Shown one piece after another: positions 34,568 through 43,767 of a DNA stretch of 64,000 nt. The stretch is from SZUA-36 sp963749115. GTDB lineage: Bacteria > Pseudomonadota > Gammaproteobacteria > Xanthomonadales > SZUA-36. The notes beneath the pieces were generated by a model. The model did not search any database. It worked only from the letters and a program-made list of their open reading frames with translations, and was not told the DNA's origin. The position numbers and the translations under genes were made by a program. Location of the stretch: NCBI GenBank assembly GCA_963749115.1, contig CAVVLP010000010.1, positions 282,156 to 346,155 of the forward strand, given 5' to 3'. Position 1 is the first letter of the stretch; every line of letters begins with the position of its first letter.

Positions 34568-34951
34568 TGCATATCCTAATAGCCCCACTTGGCTTGCTGT
34601 GAACAGAATCCACAAGAAGCCAATCAAACTAGCAAAACCCAGAGGCAGGTTGAGTATATGGTTACCAAACCGCCTTTTGTTTATATATACCAGTAACAAG
34701 GACATAACCATCATAGCTGCACATATTATGAAAACACCCAAAACCCCGCGTTCCATGGTTATGCCATAGCCAGAAAAGTAAGAACGACCAACAAAGCCTG
34801 AATCTAGTTGAACACCAGAAGTTATTTTGGAAACCGTTTGTGCGTAGTGCAAATCGTCATTGCGTATACTTTGATGAGAATAAAATGTGTGAATAAAAAG
34901 AAAAAAACCACTCAGTATCAAAGTCAGGCTAAGTGTTTGTATTTTAGTCAT
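34565..34951 (-). CDS. Three-helix membrane protein of unknown function (first cassette)
   Basis: A 128-residue protein with an N-terminal helix (LSLTLILSGFFLFIHTF), a polar segment of about 45 residues, then two helices (LGVFIICAAMMVMSLLLVYI and NLPLGFASLIGFLWILFTA). No family recognised. It is the cassette next to the expected attI position, which would be the best expressed one if a promoter existed there. Confidence 0.7.
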   Translation of the reverse strand: MTKIQTLSLTLILSGFFLFIHTFYSHQSIRNDDLHYAQTVSKITSGVQLDSGFVGRSYFSGYGITMERGVLGVFIICAAMMVMSLLLVYINKRRFGNHILNLPLGFASLIGFLWILFTASQVGLLGYA

Positions 34952-34962
34952 GGTGCAATATG

Positions 34963-34970
34963 CATAACGT
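34963..34970 (-). other. Cassette junction at the array's proximal end
   Basis: CATAACGT on the plus strand reads ACGTTATG on the minus strand, i.e. a lone GTTATGC core without a partner hairpin. This is what an attI x cassette junction or a truncated attC looks like. The sequence to the right does not continue as an attC. Confidence 0.6.
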
Positions 34971-35421
34971 CATTTAGGTGGCAATTCAGGCATATCAGGC
35001 TCTTTGTCCAGATATGCCCACTCTGAAATCTCATTCTGTCTAGAAACTTTCTGTTTTGCAAAAGGTATATTGATTGTCTGATCTTGAAAGGTTCTTGTTA
35101 TCAGTCATTTCTGCCTGCTATGACGTGTGCTTTGCCAACAAAACTGGATGTAAATCACTGATATTTTCGCTTGAACGGGAGTTACAAGCTGGTTTCCTCT
35201 TTAAAAGGCCGCCTATGTCAAAACTGCTGGATAACGTCAGAATTGGTCTTTGCGTTCATCACTGTACGATCCAAAGCAAGAAGTCCTGCGTGCTATGGAT
35301 TAGGAGTTTAGTTCTTTGAAGGACTGCTCATGGCCGTTTTCTTCCATGGGTGTCCGTATTGGGTTCTTTGTGCAAGCAAAGAAAAGTCACTCGCGCATAA
35401 GGCGCGAAATCCCCTTAAAAA
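34971..35421. other. Gap at the expected integrase position; no gene supported
   Basis: About 450 bases with only short frames lacking family motifs; no integrase fragment was recognised in any frame. The part at about 35350-35420 (TTCTTTGTGCAAGCAAAGAAAAGT, split by the family rule as a known motif, then a CGCGCATAAGGCGCG palindrome) resembles a dispersed intergenic repeat often mis-translated in proteobacterial genomes. This is from memory. Confidence 0.5.
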
Positions 35422-37126
35422 CTAACCCGCCAACCCGCTATGCTCCAAAGGCCTCTCCCGATGCATCAACAACCACTCAGCGCCTTCCTCTAACGCAGCA
35501 TTACCCAGGGCCCTTAGCACCGCACGGCGAAACGTTACATCATCTGAACTATCCAGCAGACGTCGTGCATTGGCCAAAATCCCACGCATGAAGCGGTATT
35601 GCTTAATCAACTCTTTCTCTGCCTTTTTGTGCGAATACGCATCACGAACACCGGCAATCAAGGGAAAAACACCCATCAAAACCAACAAATAAGTCCGATG
35701 AGTATCCGCCATATCTGTACCTGCGATTGCCAATACAACAGCAATCAGCATACCCACCCATAAGGCGGTTTTGCCAAGAAAAGTAGTACGTTTGAATCTA
35801 ACCGCTTTTTCCTGCTCCTTGCTCTGATAGTAGGATAGCTGACCGGTCTGTCCGGCTTCATCACCAACCCATTGCTCAATGACCCAGTCCACCCATGCTT
35901 CCGGCGGCACCTGGTCACGACTACGTGAAAGACTGACATTACGCATGACGTGACGTATCCAACCCAGGTCAACATCCTGTTTTTGCAGAAAGTTGTCATA
36001 GGCGAATTCAGCCGACTGCACATCAATTACACCTGCCAGGCTCCAGTAAAACTGTACCCGTAAACCCTCCGCCAGGGCCCGGTAGTCGAGGTGTTTGCGG
36101 TGCCATTGCCGTCGCTCTCCAATTTTGTAAAGCAAAAAACCGGCAAGAAAAGCGAACAAAAAGATATTGACCAGGAAGTCGAGCCCCTCAAGTTCCGAGT
36201 ACATGATGAAGATCACGCCAATCAGAACAGCAATGCTATGAATAGCGATCAAGCCGAGAGATATTCTCTTCTGAAAGTGAATGGCCAGCCAGTCAGCTAT
36301 CTTGTGTTGTTCGGCGATCTGTTGGGTACCTATCGGTAGCTCAAGGTCCGGTGCGTCCTCCAGAAGATTTGCTCCTCCATCTTTTATGGCCAACTCATAC
36401 TTGGTTCTGTCACGACCGTATTCCTGCAATCGGTGCCACATGATTTTGTATTCAATGGGCAGTTGTTCACCTGATTCCAGCCCGAATTGTGCGGTCTCCC
36501 AGACGGTCTGTAACGGCGACAGACCTTCCCTTGGTTGACCATCGGGACGGTCCCTGGAGCAGACGATGTGGTACACCAGGTCGTTTTCATTATCCGCCAA
36601 AAGATTGGGGGAATCCTCGGCCACTGAAAAGCCCGGCATGGCTCCCGTCAGGTGGTAATTGACAACACTGGCAGTGCCACCAAGTTCAGTTGAGGGCTTT
36701 CCATCCCAAAGTGCCAGTAACACTTGACTGTGGTTGGATATAAAAATACCCATTTGTGCATACTGACGTGTTTTATCTTCAAGGCTAAGACTGTTTCCAT
36801 GGGTCTTTCGCAATGTGCGCAGATGAATAACCCGTGCCTTTTCCAATGAATCCCTGAATGGTTTAACGGCGAGTGGAGAGGAAAAGTCCAGCTCATATTC
36901 TGTCTGAGCCATGGGCAGGGGCACAATCAGATCGATACCCAGTTCCAGGGCCACATCGGTCACCAGTCGGTCACTACCTTCCGCCAGTGGTGAGATTAAC
37001 TGCAAATCAAGATCAGGGTAGTCACTTCTGAGTTGCAGGAAAAAACTCCCGCACTTTTTTCTTAAGTGCAGGAACCTCATCTGCGAGCAGATCACGATGA
37101 CCGGTTACACCGATGGTTAGATGCAC
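35422..37126 (-). CDS. SLOG-domain protein with two two-helix membrane units (frameshifted)
   Basis: About 568 codons. The N-terminus starts GTG 37126 (HLTIGVTGHRDLLADEVPAL), a SLOG/LSDAT-type Rossmann start. After VREFF the frame shifts by one in a T6 run near 37048 and continues LQLRSDYPDLDLQLISPLAE, GSDRLVTDVALELG, then a GGTASVV loop. Residues about 290-350 and 455-510 each hold two membrane helices followed by a charged helix (LDYRALAEGLRVQFYW; LIKQYRFMRGILANARRLL), resembling SLATT domains. By the family model, SLOG senses a nucleotide and SLATT acts in the membrane. Last gene of a unit with the TIR gene. Confidence 0.78.
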
Positions 37127-37174
37127 GACCGCCTAACCTCAGTCACGGAGAGCCGACATGAAGGGCGGTAAAGG

Positions 37175-37676
37175 CTAGGGATGCCCGGTACCATCATTTT
37201 CAACCCGAGGGTCCGAATTTATCACCAAATTATTGCCGCTACACCTGGCATAAACGGTATACCAAACGTCGTAAACCGCGGAATTGTTATCCCGTATCAA
37301 AATGTGATTCGCATTTGAGGAAACCGGGTCAACACGACCGGAAGACCTGGTCTGCATTGAAATCAGCCGCCGCCACCGGGGTGATATTCCCGGTGGAATT
37401 CTCAGAATTACCCAGTGCAACATGGTCCAGTTGCCATTTTCCGCCAGGGCATTTCTTATCCTTCATTTTGAAGTTAAATTGCACCTTGCCATTGGAAGCC
37501 TTTAAACAACCTGGCTTAATCGGCTGTTTCTTACACTTACCAGCCGTTTTCGGGACCAGTTTACTTCCTTCAACTTCGAATTTAACGTCAATCGCAGCTT
37601 GTGCCACCGAAACTAACCCGATGGCTGAAAGCACCATTATCAATTGCAGGAATGCTTTAAGTCTGAATATTTTCAT
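37175..37676 (-). CDS. Small secreted cysteine-containing protein (frameshifted)
   Basis: An unrecognised exported protein of about 167 codons. From ATG 37676 there is a signal peptide (KIFRLKAFLQLIMVLSAIGL, ending VSVAQA), then IDVKFEVEGSKLVPKTAGKC and a Cys/Lys-rich part. Near 37345 the frame changes: ADFNADQ in the first frame, GRVDPVSSNANHILIRDNNS and VYDVWYTVYARCSGNNLVIN in the second, to a stop at 37175. The length is 3n+1. It lies between the TIR and SLOG genes, all leftward. The role is unknown. Confidence 0.7.
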
Positions 37677-37740
37677 TATAAATCTCCCTGATTTTTCCAA
37701 GCGATTGTTCGTTGTATTGATTGACCGGGCAGATCGCTTA

Positions 37741-39819
37741 TTACTGCCCGATACAATAAGAGTGCGCTTTGCATGCTTGCATGAAAGTCACTTCAGCATA
37801 ACCGCTATTCAGCAGATAGCCGGTCAACTCATGGGCCCGGCTTTTGTCACCCAGCATCATTGCCTTTCTGGCAGCCATACTTACATCAAAGCAGGCTCGG
37901 GTTTCGCCACCGCTACTGTAATAATAGGGCAAAAGCGTCAGAATTGATTCCTGTGGTAACACCTGCTTGAAATCCCAGAACCGAAACGCGGCCAACGTTA
38001 GCAGGTTTCCCGCATCCCTGTTACCCGGTAACTTCTTTAGCATCTCCACACTCCGTGTCATGCCATTTAACAGTATCCGTTCCGCCAGTTCGGAGTGTCC
38101 CATCTTTTGGGCAAGCCAGGCACGGTCAATAAGATAAGCTGCGTATGCTTCAAAAGCATCAAAGTCATCATTTGCTGCGGTCTGAAAATAGAGTTGCCAT
38201 TCTTCATTCAACAACTCCAGTGACTGTTCGGCCTGTTCAGAACCTCCGTTGATTGCATGATGCATAGCCCGACGGTGTTTAAGTATAAGCAGCCAGCGAG
38301 TGTTCTTCTTATCATCCGGACCCTGAATCAGTAGACGCTCCATCAGTAAAATGGCCGCTTCAATAGATATGATTGCGTCATCAACATGCCCAAGTTCATC
38401 CTGTACGACAGCAAGACCGCTTACTGCCCAGGCCAGCCGCTTCATTTTGACTTTGTTCTCGGGGTCTTCCGCCAGACTCTCCCGTTCCAACAATACCCCT
38501 TCCTGTCGCGATTGAAGCGCCCCCTCCAAATCACAAACACCACGTTGGGCATCGGCAAGAAAGGCATGTGATTGTCCGAGCTCTGACCGGTAGTAATCGT
38601 TTTGAGGATCCAGCACCAATGCGATCTGGTTGTATTCCAACGCCGATTGCATAAATTGCAGCGCACGCTCAGGATCATCCTCGTTTCTTAGTTCCTGGAG
38701 ATGGCCAAGGTTGGTCAGCGCGTATGCCATCTCCAATACCCATTCCGCTTTCTCCGGCTGCTGCAGAATCAAACGCCGGGTGATTTCAGCATAAGACATG
38801 AAAAAATATTCAGCCTTATCCATATCACCCCGCTCTGAATGGATTTGGCCAATATAAAAATCGGCCTGGCCCAGTTCAAAAAATGCCGACTGGCTCTGAC
38901 GGTCCCGGCGATAGTTTTCCGCGAGTAGTGCCCATGATTGCTGGAATTTTTCGAGGGCCTCCGACAATGCCCCATTTTTGTGCAGGTCAATTCCCTGCTT
39001 GCGCAGATCCAATGCTGAGTTGATGAGTGCTTCCTCCCCTTCACCGGCAGTGTCTATCAGCTTTTGCAGGTCCTGTTGATTCCATAAACCCCGACGTGCA
39101 ATCTCCTCGGGATCTATTGATACATTCAACATGGTGCGCAACTCATTGAGCTTGTACGACACCAGTGACTCACCCGAAACACGCCGCTGTTGTGCCGCTA
39201 TCCTTGCCGTAATGGCGGTTACCAGCACCGCCGCTATCGCAACGGAGGCGACTGCCATGAGAGCCCAGGTTCTTTGACGTTTTTGTAAGTCCCTGCGCCG
39301 CAGTTGATCAAGCGGCAAACCCAGCATTCCTGCGACGAGTTTTAACTTGGATAGGTGTTTGCCATCAGCCCACTTGCGGACATCCGCCGCCAAAGGCTCC
39401 TGCAAACCGATTTCTGTCAAAGCAGGAGGGAAGCAGGTAGACGCCGCACCGTCACCGGAAGGCTGACCGTCGACAATGACGCAAAAAATCCGATTTACCC
39501 GCCCGAGGCTTGCGAACTGTCTGATTTCTTCATTGACCCAGAATGATGCTGCAGAATCGGGGGAGCAGACAACGATCATGTTCTCAGAGTCGGTCAAGGC
39601 CCGCTTAACCGTGCCGCCCAGGTCAGAGGCAGAGGACAAGTCATCACGATCGCGGAAAACCGGTCGTATTCGAGCAGGAACTTTACCCCCACCAGCAGTG
39701 CTACCAACCAGCTTACGTGGTACACGATAGGATTCCAGTGCACGATGCAACCACTTCGCCCAGGCTTCATCGAGATGGCTGTAGCTGATATAGGCTTTGT
39801 ATTTACATTTTATATTCAC
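37741..39819 (-). CDS. TIR domain protein with membrane helix and TPR repeats
   Basis: About 692 residues from GTG 39819 (a TTG at 39843 is in frame). Residues about 6-135 are a TIR fold: YKAYISYSHLDEAWAKWLHR, VFRDRDDLSSASDL, MIVVCSPDSAASFWVNEEIR. Glu97/Glu98 after the Trp occupy the place of the catalytic Glu of NAD-consuming TIRs. A helix at about 180-205 (WALMAVASVAIAAVLVTAI) follows, then TPR-like repeats to the C-terminus. TIR enzymes in phage defence cleave NAD or make a signal; whether this one does is inference. First gene of the unit. Confidence 0.85.
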   Translation of the reverse strand: MNIKCKYKAYISYSHLDEAWAKWLHRALESYRVPRKLVGSTAGGGKVPARIRPVFRDRDDLSSASDLGGTVKRALTDSENMIVVCSPDSAASFWVNEEIRQFASLGRVNRIFCVIVDGQPSGDGAASTCFPPALTEIGLQEPLAADVRKWADGKHLSKLKLVAGMLGLPLDQLRRRDLQKRQRTWALMAVASVAIAAVLVTAITARIAAQQRRVSGESLVSYKLNELRTMLNVSIDPEEIARRGLWNQQDLQKLIDTAGEGEEALINSALDLRKQGIDLHKNGALSEALEKFQQSWALLAENYRRDRQSQSAFFELGQADFYIGQIHSERGDMDKAEYFFMSYAEITRRLILQQPEKAEWVLEMAYALTNLGHLQELRNEDDPERALQFMQSALEYNQIALVLDPQNDYYRSELGQSHAFLADAQRGVCDLEGALQSRQEGVLLERESLAEDPENKVKMKRLAWAVSGLAVVQDELGHVDDAIISIEAAILLMERLLIQGPDDKKNTRWLLILKHRRAMHHAINGGSEQAEQSLELLNEEWQLYFQTAANDDFDAFEAYAAYLIDRAWLAQKMGHSELAERILLNGMTRSVEMLKKLPGNRDAGNLLTLAAFRFWDFKQVLPQESILTLLPYYYSSGGETRACFDVSMAARKAMMLGDKSRAHELTGYLLNSGYAEVTFMQACKAHSYCIGQ

Positions 39820-39843
39820 GGCGTGCTGCGAAAAGCTACACAA

Positions 39844-40113
39844 TATTCAACATAGGTTGCATGCTATCTCATTCATATTCCAACTAATTTCGGATATTAA
39901 CAATGTAAGTGGAAATAATGATCACATGAACGGTGCATAGGCTTCAGGAGCTGCGTCCTGCTGGTCTTGAATGACCCACATCGTCTCTTATTAAGCATAG
40001 TTGTTTTATGGATTTATTGCATGCACTCGTTTCGACCGCGGCTTTTCAGCTCGCTCGTGCCATTCCTGTTACAGATATACTGCGCCTAATTAATAAAATG
40101 AAGGAAATCTGCT
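39844..40113. other. Intergenic region between divergent TIR and ycgL genes
   Basis: About 270 bases, partly AT-rich, holding presumed promoters for both sides. No coding frame or strong palindrome was recognised. Confidence 0.45.
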
Positions 40114-40392
40114 ATGAAGTGCTCTGTGGTTCGCTCCAGCCTGAAGGACTTTACCTACATCTATTTACTGGCAGGATACGACTTTGAAGACTTGCCGTCC
40201 GCATTGAAGGAGGTTTTCGGTCAGCCGGAATTTGTCATGAACCTGGAACTTACACCGGAACGTAAACTTGCCTACGCAGACGTCACCCATGTCATGCAAG
40301 ACCTGTCTGAACAGGGCTACCACTTGCAATTGCCGCCAATGCAAGACGCCACCGGCTTACTGGATCTACCCGTAAAATCAGAAGAAGCGTAA
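40114..40392 (+). CDS. ycgL: YcgL domain protein
   Basis: A 92-residue protein of the YcgL family (DUF709 type): KCSVVRSSLKDFTYIYLLAG, ALKEVFGQPEFVMNLELTPE and RKLAYADVTHVMQDLSEQGY are typical. Small soluble protein of unknown role, near-universal in Gammaproteobacteria. It has GGAAAT upstream and converges with glmS. Confidence 0.92.
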   Translation: MKCSVVRSSLKDFTYIYLLAGYDFEDLPSALKEVFGQPEFVMNLELTPERKLAYADVTHVMQDLSEQGYHLQLPPMQDATGLLDLPVKSEEA

Positions 40393-40414
40393 AGCAGAAA
40401 AGTATTTTTGCAAA

Positions 40415-42247
40415 CTACTCCACGGTTACAGACTTAGCCAGGTTTCGCGGCTGATCCACGTCCGTGCCACGTTGCACGGCCACGTGATACGCCAATAACT
40501 GCAACGGTATGGTCATGATGACCGGGGCCAGTAGTGATCCACCGGTATCCAGACCGATAACCCGGCCATGCCGTTGCTGGAAACTTGAAACCACCTTGGT
40601 GTCGGCGATGACGTACAACTCACCACCCCTTGCACTGACTTCCTCGATGTTACTAATCAGTTTTTCCAGCAGCTTATTGTTCGGTGCAACTGCAAATACC
40701 GGCATTTCGGAATCCACCAATGCCAGCGGGCCGTGTTTCAACTCGCCTGCTGCGTAGGACTCTGCATGGATATAGGAAATTTCCTTGAGTTTTAAAGCGC
40801 CTTCCATCGCAATCGGGTAATGGCTGCCCCTGCCCAGGAACAAAGCATCATTTTTATTTACGAATGCACCTGCCAATGCCTTGAACTCGCTATCAAGACT
40901 TAATGCCTCATTGAGCAGTTCCGGTAAGCGATGTAAATCGGTTACATAATCGGAATATTCGGATTTGTCGATACCATTCATGCGCGCCAACTCAAGCACC
41001 AGCAACTGCAATGCCACCAGCTGAGTGGTAAATGCCTTGGTCGAAGCCACACCGATTTCGGGGCCGGCGCGGGTCATCAAAACCAGGCCGGCTTCGCGAA
41101 CAACTGAGCTCTCAGCTACATTACAAATCGCCAGTGTAGTGATATAACCCGCCTGATTTGCATGTTTCAAAGCGGCCAGCGTATCGGCTGTTTCACCGGA
41201 CTGGGATACGGCTATAAAAAGGGTGTTTTCCGGTACAACCGGCTTGCGGTAACGATATTCGCTGGCAATCTCAGCCCGGCAGGGGATACCTGCCAACTGC
41301 TCAATCTGGTAACTGGCAACCAGCCCCGCGTGGTAAGCGGTGCCACAGGCAACGATATGAACGTGTCTGACCTGTTGTAACAACTGCTCGGCCCCGACAC
41401 CAAAAATATTCGGTAAAATCGCGGTGGCACTGAGCCGCCCTTCAAGGGTTTCGGCCACGGCCGCTGGCTGCTCGTATATCTCTTTGAGCATGTAATGGGG
41501 ATAGAGGCCCCGTTGCACCGAATCAGCCTTTGTCTCAACCTGTTTTACCGGCCGTTCCACCAACTGGTCATCAATATCGACGATTTGGTAGCCATCTACA
41601 TTCAGGCTGACTGCATCACCTTCCTGCAGGAAGATAAAAGAATCGGTCTCGCCCAGTAATGGATAAATATCTGATGCCAGGAAATGCTCGTCATTACCAA
41701 TACCCAAAACCAACGGGCTACCTTTCCTTGCACCCACGATAACACCAGGCTCGGCAGCGCTGACCACGGCGATGGCGAATGCGCCACGCAAACGACCAAC
41801 GGCCTTGCGAACGGCAGAAAACAAATCCAGGCCTGAATCCATATAACGCGCAATCAGGTGAACCATGACCTCGGTATCAGTTTCAGAACTGAAGTGGCGA
41901 CCGGACTGCTGCAACTCCAGACGCAGTTCTTCGTGGTTTTCAATAATGCCATTGTGCACCAGGGCCAGTTGGTCACCGGAGGTATGCGGATGAGCATTCT
42001 CGGTGTTCGGAGCACCATGGGTGGCCCAGCGTGTATGTGAAATGCCGCAATGACCGTCGATAGGGGAAGATTCCAGCAGTGCTTCCAGGTCTTTGACTTT
42101 GCCCGCTGCACGCAGTCTTGCAAGGTAACCATCCTGCTGAAGTGCGATACCTGCCGAGTCATAACCCCGGTACTCCAGTGTATGCAGACCAGCTATCAGC
42201 ACATCCCGTATATTACGCCTCGCAGAGGCTGCTACAATTCCACACAT
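40415..42247 (-). CDS. glmS: Glutamine-fructose-6-phosphate aminotransferase GlmS
   Basis: A 610-residue enzyme making glucosamine-6-phosphate, the first step to UDP-GlcNAc. N-terminal glutaminase with nucleophile Cys2 (MCGIVAAS), GHCGISHTRWATHG and HNGIIENHEELR. C-terminal sugar isomerase tandem with AVSQSGETADTLAALKHA and GPEIGVASTKAFTTQL, ending LAKSVTVE. It begins 12 bases after glmU, the usual operon. No ribozyme or sRNA site was seen. Complete, with no frame error. Confidence 0.98.
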   Translation of the reverse strand: MCGIVAASARRNIRDVLIAGLHTLEYRGYDSAGIALQQDGYLARLRAAGKVKDLEALLESSPIDGHCGISHTRWATHGAPNTENAHPHTSGDQLALVHNGIIENHEELRLELQQSGRHFSSETDTEVMVHLIARYMDSGLDLFSAVRKAVGRLRGAFAIAVVSAAEPGVIVGARKGSPLVLGIGNDEHFLASDIYPLLGETDSFIFLQEGDAVSLNVDGYQIVDIDDQLVERPVKQVETKADSVQRGLYPHYMLKEIYEQPAAVAETLEGRLSATAILPNIFGVGAEQLLQQVRHVHIVACGTAYHAGLVASYQIEQLAGIPCRAEIASEYRYRKPVVPENTLFIAVSQSGETADTLAALKHANQAGYITTLAICNVAESSVVREAGLVLMTRAGPEIGVASTKAFTTQLVALQLLVLELARMNGIDKSEYSDYVTDLHRLPELLNEALSLDSEFKALAGAFVNKNDALFLGRGSHYPIAMEGALKLKEISYIHAESYAAGELKHGPLALVDSEMPVFAVAPNNKLLEKLISNIEEVSARGGELYVIADTKVVSSFQQRHGRVIGLDTGGSLLAPVIMTIPLQLLAYHVAVQRGTDVDQPRNLAKSVTVE

Positions 42248-42259
42248 GGTCAGGGTCCC

Positions 42260-43626
42260 CTATTTTTTAACCGGCCGTTTCCAGCCCCGAATCGAAACCT
42301 GCTTCGCCCGGCTAATGGTCAATTCGCCAGCCGGGGCATCCTTCGTTATCGTACTGCCAGCACCGATGTCTGCTCCTTCACCAACGGTTACAGGTGCCAC
42401 CAGTTGGGTATCAGAACCGATGAAGACGTCGTCTTCGATCACGGTGCGGTGTTTGTTGGCGCCATCATAATTGCAGGTAATGGTGCCGGCACCGATATTA
42501 ACCCGCTCTCCAATACTGCTGTCACCCAGGTAACTCAAGTGACTGGCCTTACTGTTCTTGCCGAGTGAGGTGTTCTTTATCTCGACAAAATTACCCACCT
42601 TGCTGCCTTCCATCAGTTCCGTTCCGGGACGTACACGCGCAAATGGGCCTATATCACAGGCGCCCAGGCTACGCATTCCTTCAAGCACACTATAAGCATG
42701 CACCCGCGTACCGGCCGCCAGTTGGCAGTTTTTCAGCACACAGCCAGGACCGATATGAACATCATCACCCAGGCTGATATCTCCTTCCAGTACAACATTG
42801 ACATCGATATATACGTCGCTGCCGGCCTCTACCCTGCCACGTATATCAATCCGCTGCAGGGTCGGCCAACTGCACACCTGCGTGCATCAGTTCCGTGGTC
42901 TTTTTCATTCGATACCGCCGCTCCAGTTCTGCCAGCTGAATTCGATCATTCGCCCCCTCCAGGTCCGTCGGAACCGGTGCAACAACACTGCCGGTTTGAA
43001 TTCCTTTTTCATACGCAATTGAAAATACATCGGTCAGATAATACTCGTTTTGAGAATTTTCGCTGACCATATTTTCAAGACATGACATCAATACCGAACG
43101 TGGCGCCATGATGATGCCGGAGTTAACCTCGGTGATGGCCTTTTGCGCCTGGGTGGCATCACGTTCCTCAACAATGCCCGTGACATCGCCGTTACTATCA
43201 CGAACGATACGCCCATAACCCCTTGGCTCAGCAATTTGCATTGTCAGCACTTTTATCCCTGCTGACGGTGACTCCACCAGGTTTTTCAATACCCCGGCCT
43301 CAAGCAAAGGTATGTCACCGTAAAGCACCAGCACATCGGCCTCTTCGGGAACGCCCGGCATGGCCTGCTGTACCGCGTGACCTGTACCCAGTTGCTGTGA
43401 TTGTGCGGCCCAGGTAATGTCAAAATCAGCACATGCCTCTCGCACCTCGAGGAGCCTGCGGGTTGAAAACCACGTGAATACCTGCCGGTTGAAGTTGCAA
43501 AGCGGTGTCCAATACGTGAATAATCATTGGCTGACCGCCAACGGTTTGCAGGACTTTCGGCACCCGTGACTTCATGCGGGTTCCTGCACCGGCAGCAAGA
43601 ATTATGATGTGAAGTGGTTTATGCAT
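42260..43626 (-). CDS. glmU: Bifunctional GlcNAc-1-P uridyltransferase/acetyltransferase GlmU (two frameshifts)
   Basis: About 455 codons. N-terminal pyrophosphorylase IIILAAGAGTRMKSRVPKVL, LVLYGDIPLLEAG, then the left-handed helix: VEIKNTSLGKNSKASHLSYL, GTITCNYDGANKHRTVIEDD, with acetyl-CoA site residues. The frame breaks near 43447 (VVFNPQA then EVREACADFDITWAAQ) and near 42850 (GVQLADP then LQRIDIRG). GlmU is essential for cell-wall and LPS precursors, so both are almost surely sequence errors. It is upstream of glmS in one operon. Confidence 0.94.
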
Positions 43627-43767
43627 AGGTTTCAGTGGCTGGGTTGAGCAAAGATTATACCGATAACATCACTCGGTCTCTATGCAAAGAAATGGGCGAA
43701 ATCATGTTTATTCAGAGGCCTTAGCGGGCCTTTTAAACTTTTTGTATCGGAATTGTAAGGATTATCC

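Larger units (their letters stand above)
24090..34970 (-). mobile_element. Integron cassette array without integrase (CALIN), 16 attC sites
   Basis: Sixteen attC sites (listed one by one) separate short genes, almost all on the minus strand, each followed by its attC at the 3' side, as in integron cassettes. Most sites share the outer sequence TAACGTYTGARTTAAGCGGC or TAACGTCTGAATTAACCGGC and end TTTGTTATG or close. Reading leftward, the first junction is at 34963-34970 (GCATAACGT), where attI would be. No tyrosine-recombinase gene with the integron-specific domain occurs on either side within the window. The array could be a distal part of a chromosomal integron or a true integrase-less cluster. 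Confidence 0.93.

Noticed and set aside
34808..35591. Short plus-strand frames at the expected integrase position
   Set aside because: No tyrosine-recombinase motifs; compositionally non-coding, partly antisense to the SLOG gene.
42050..42568. 172-codon plus-strand frame
   Set aside because: Antisense to glmS and glmU.
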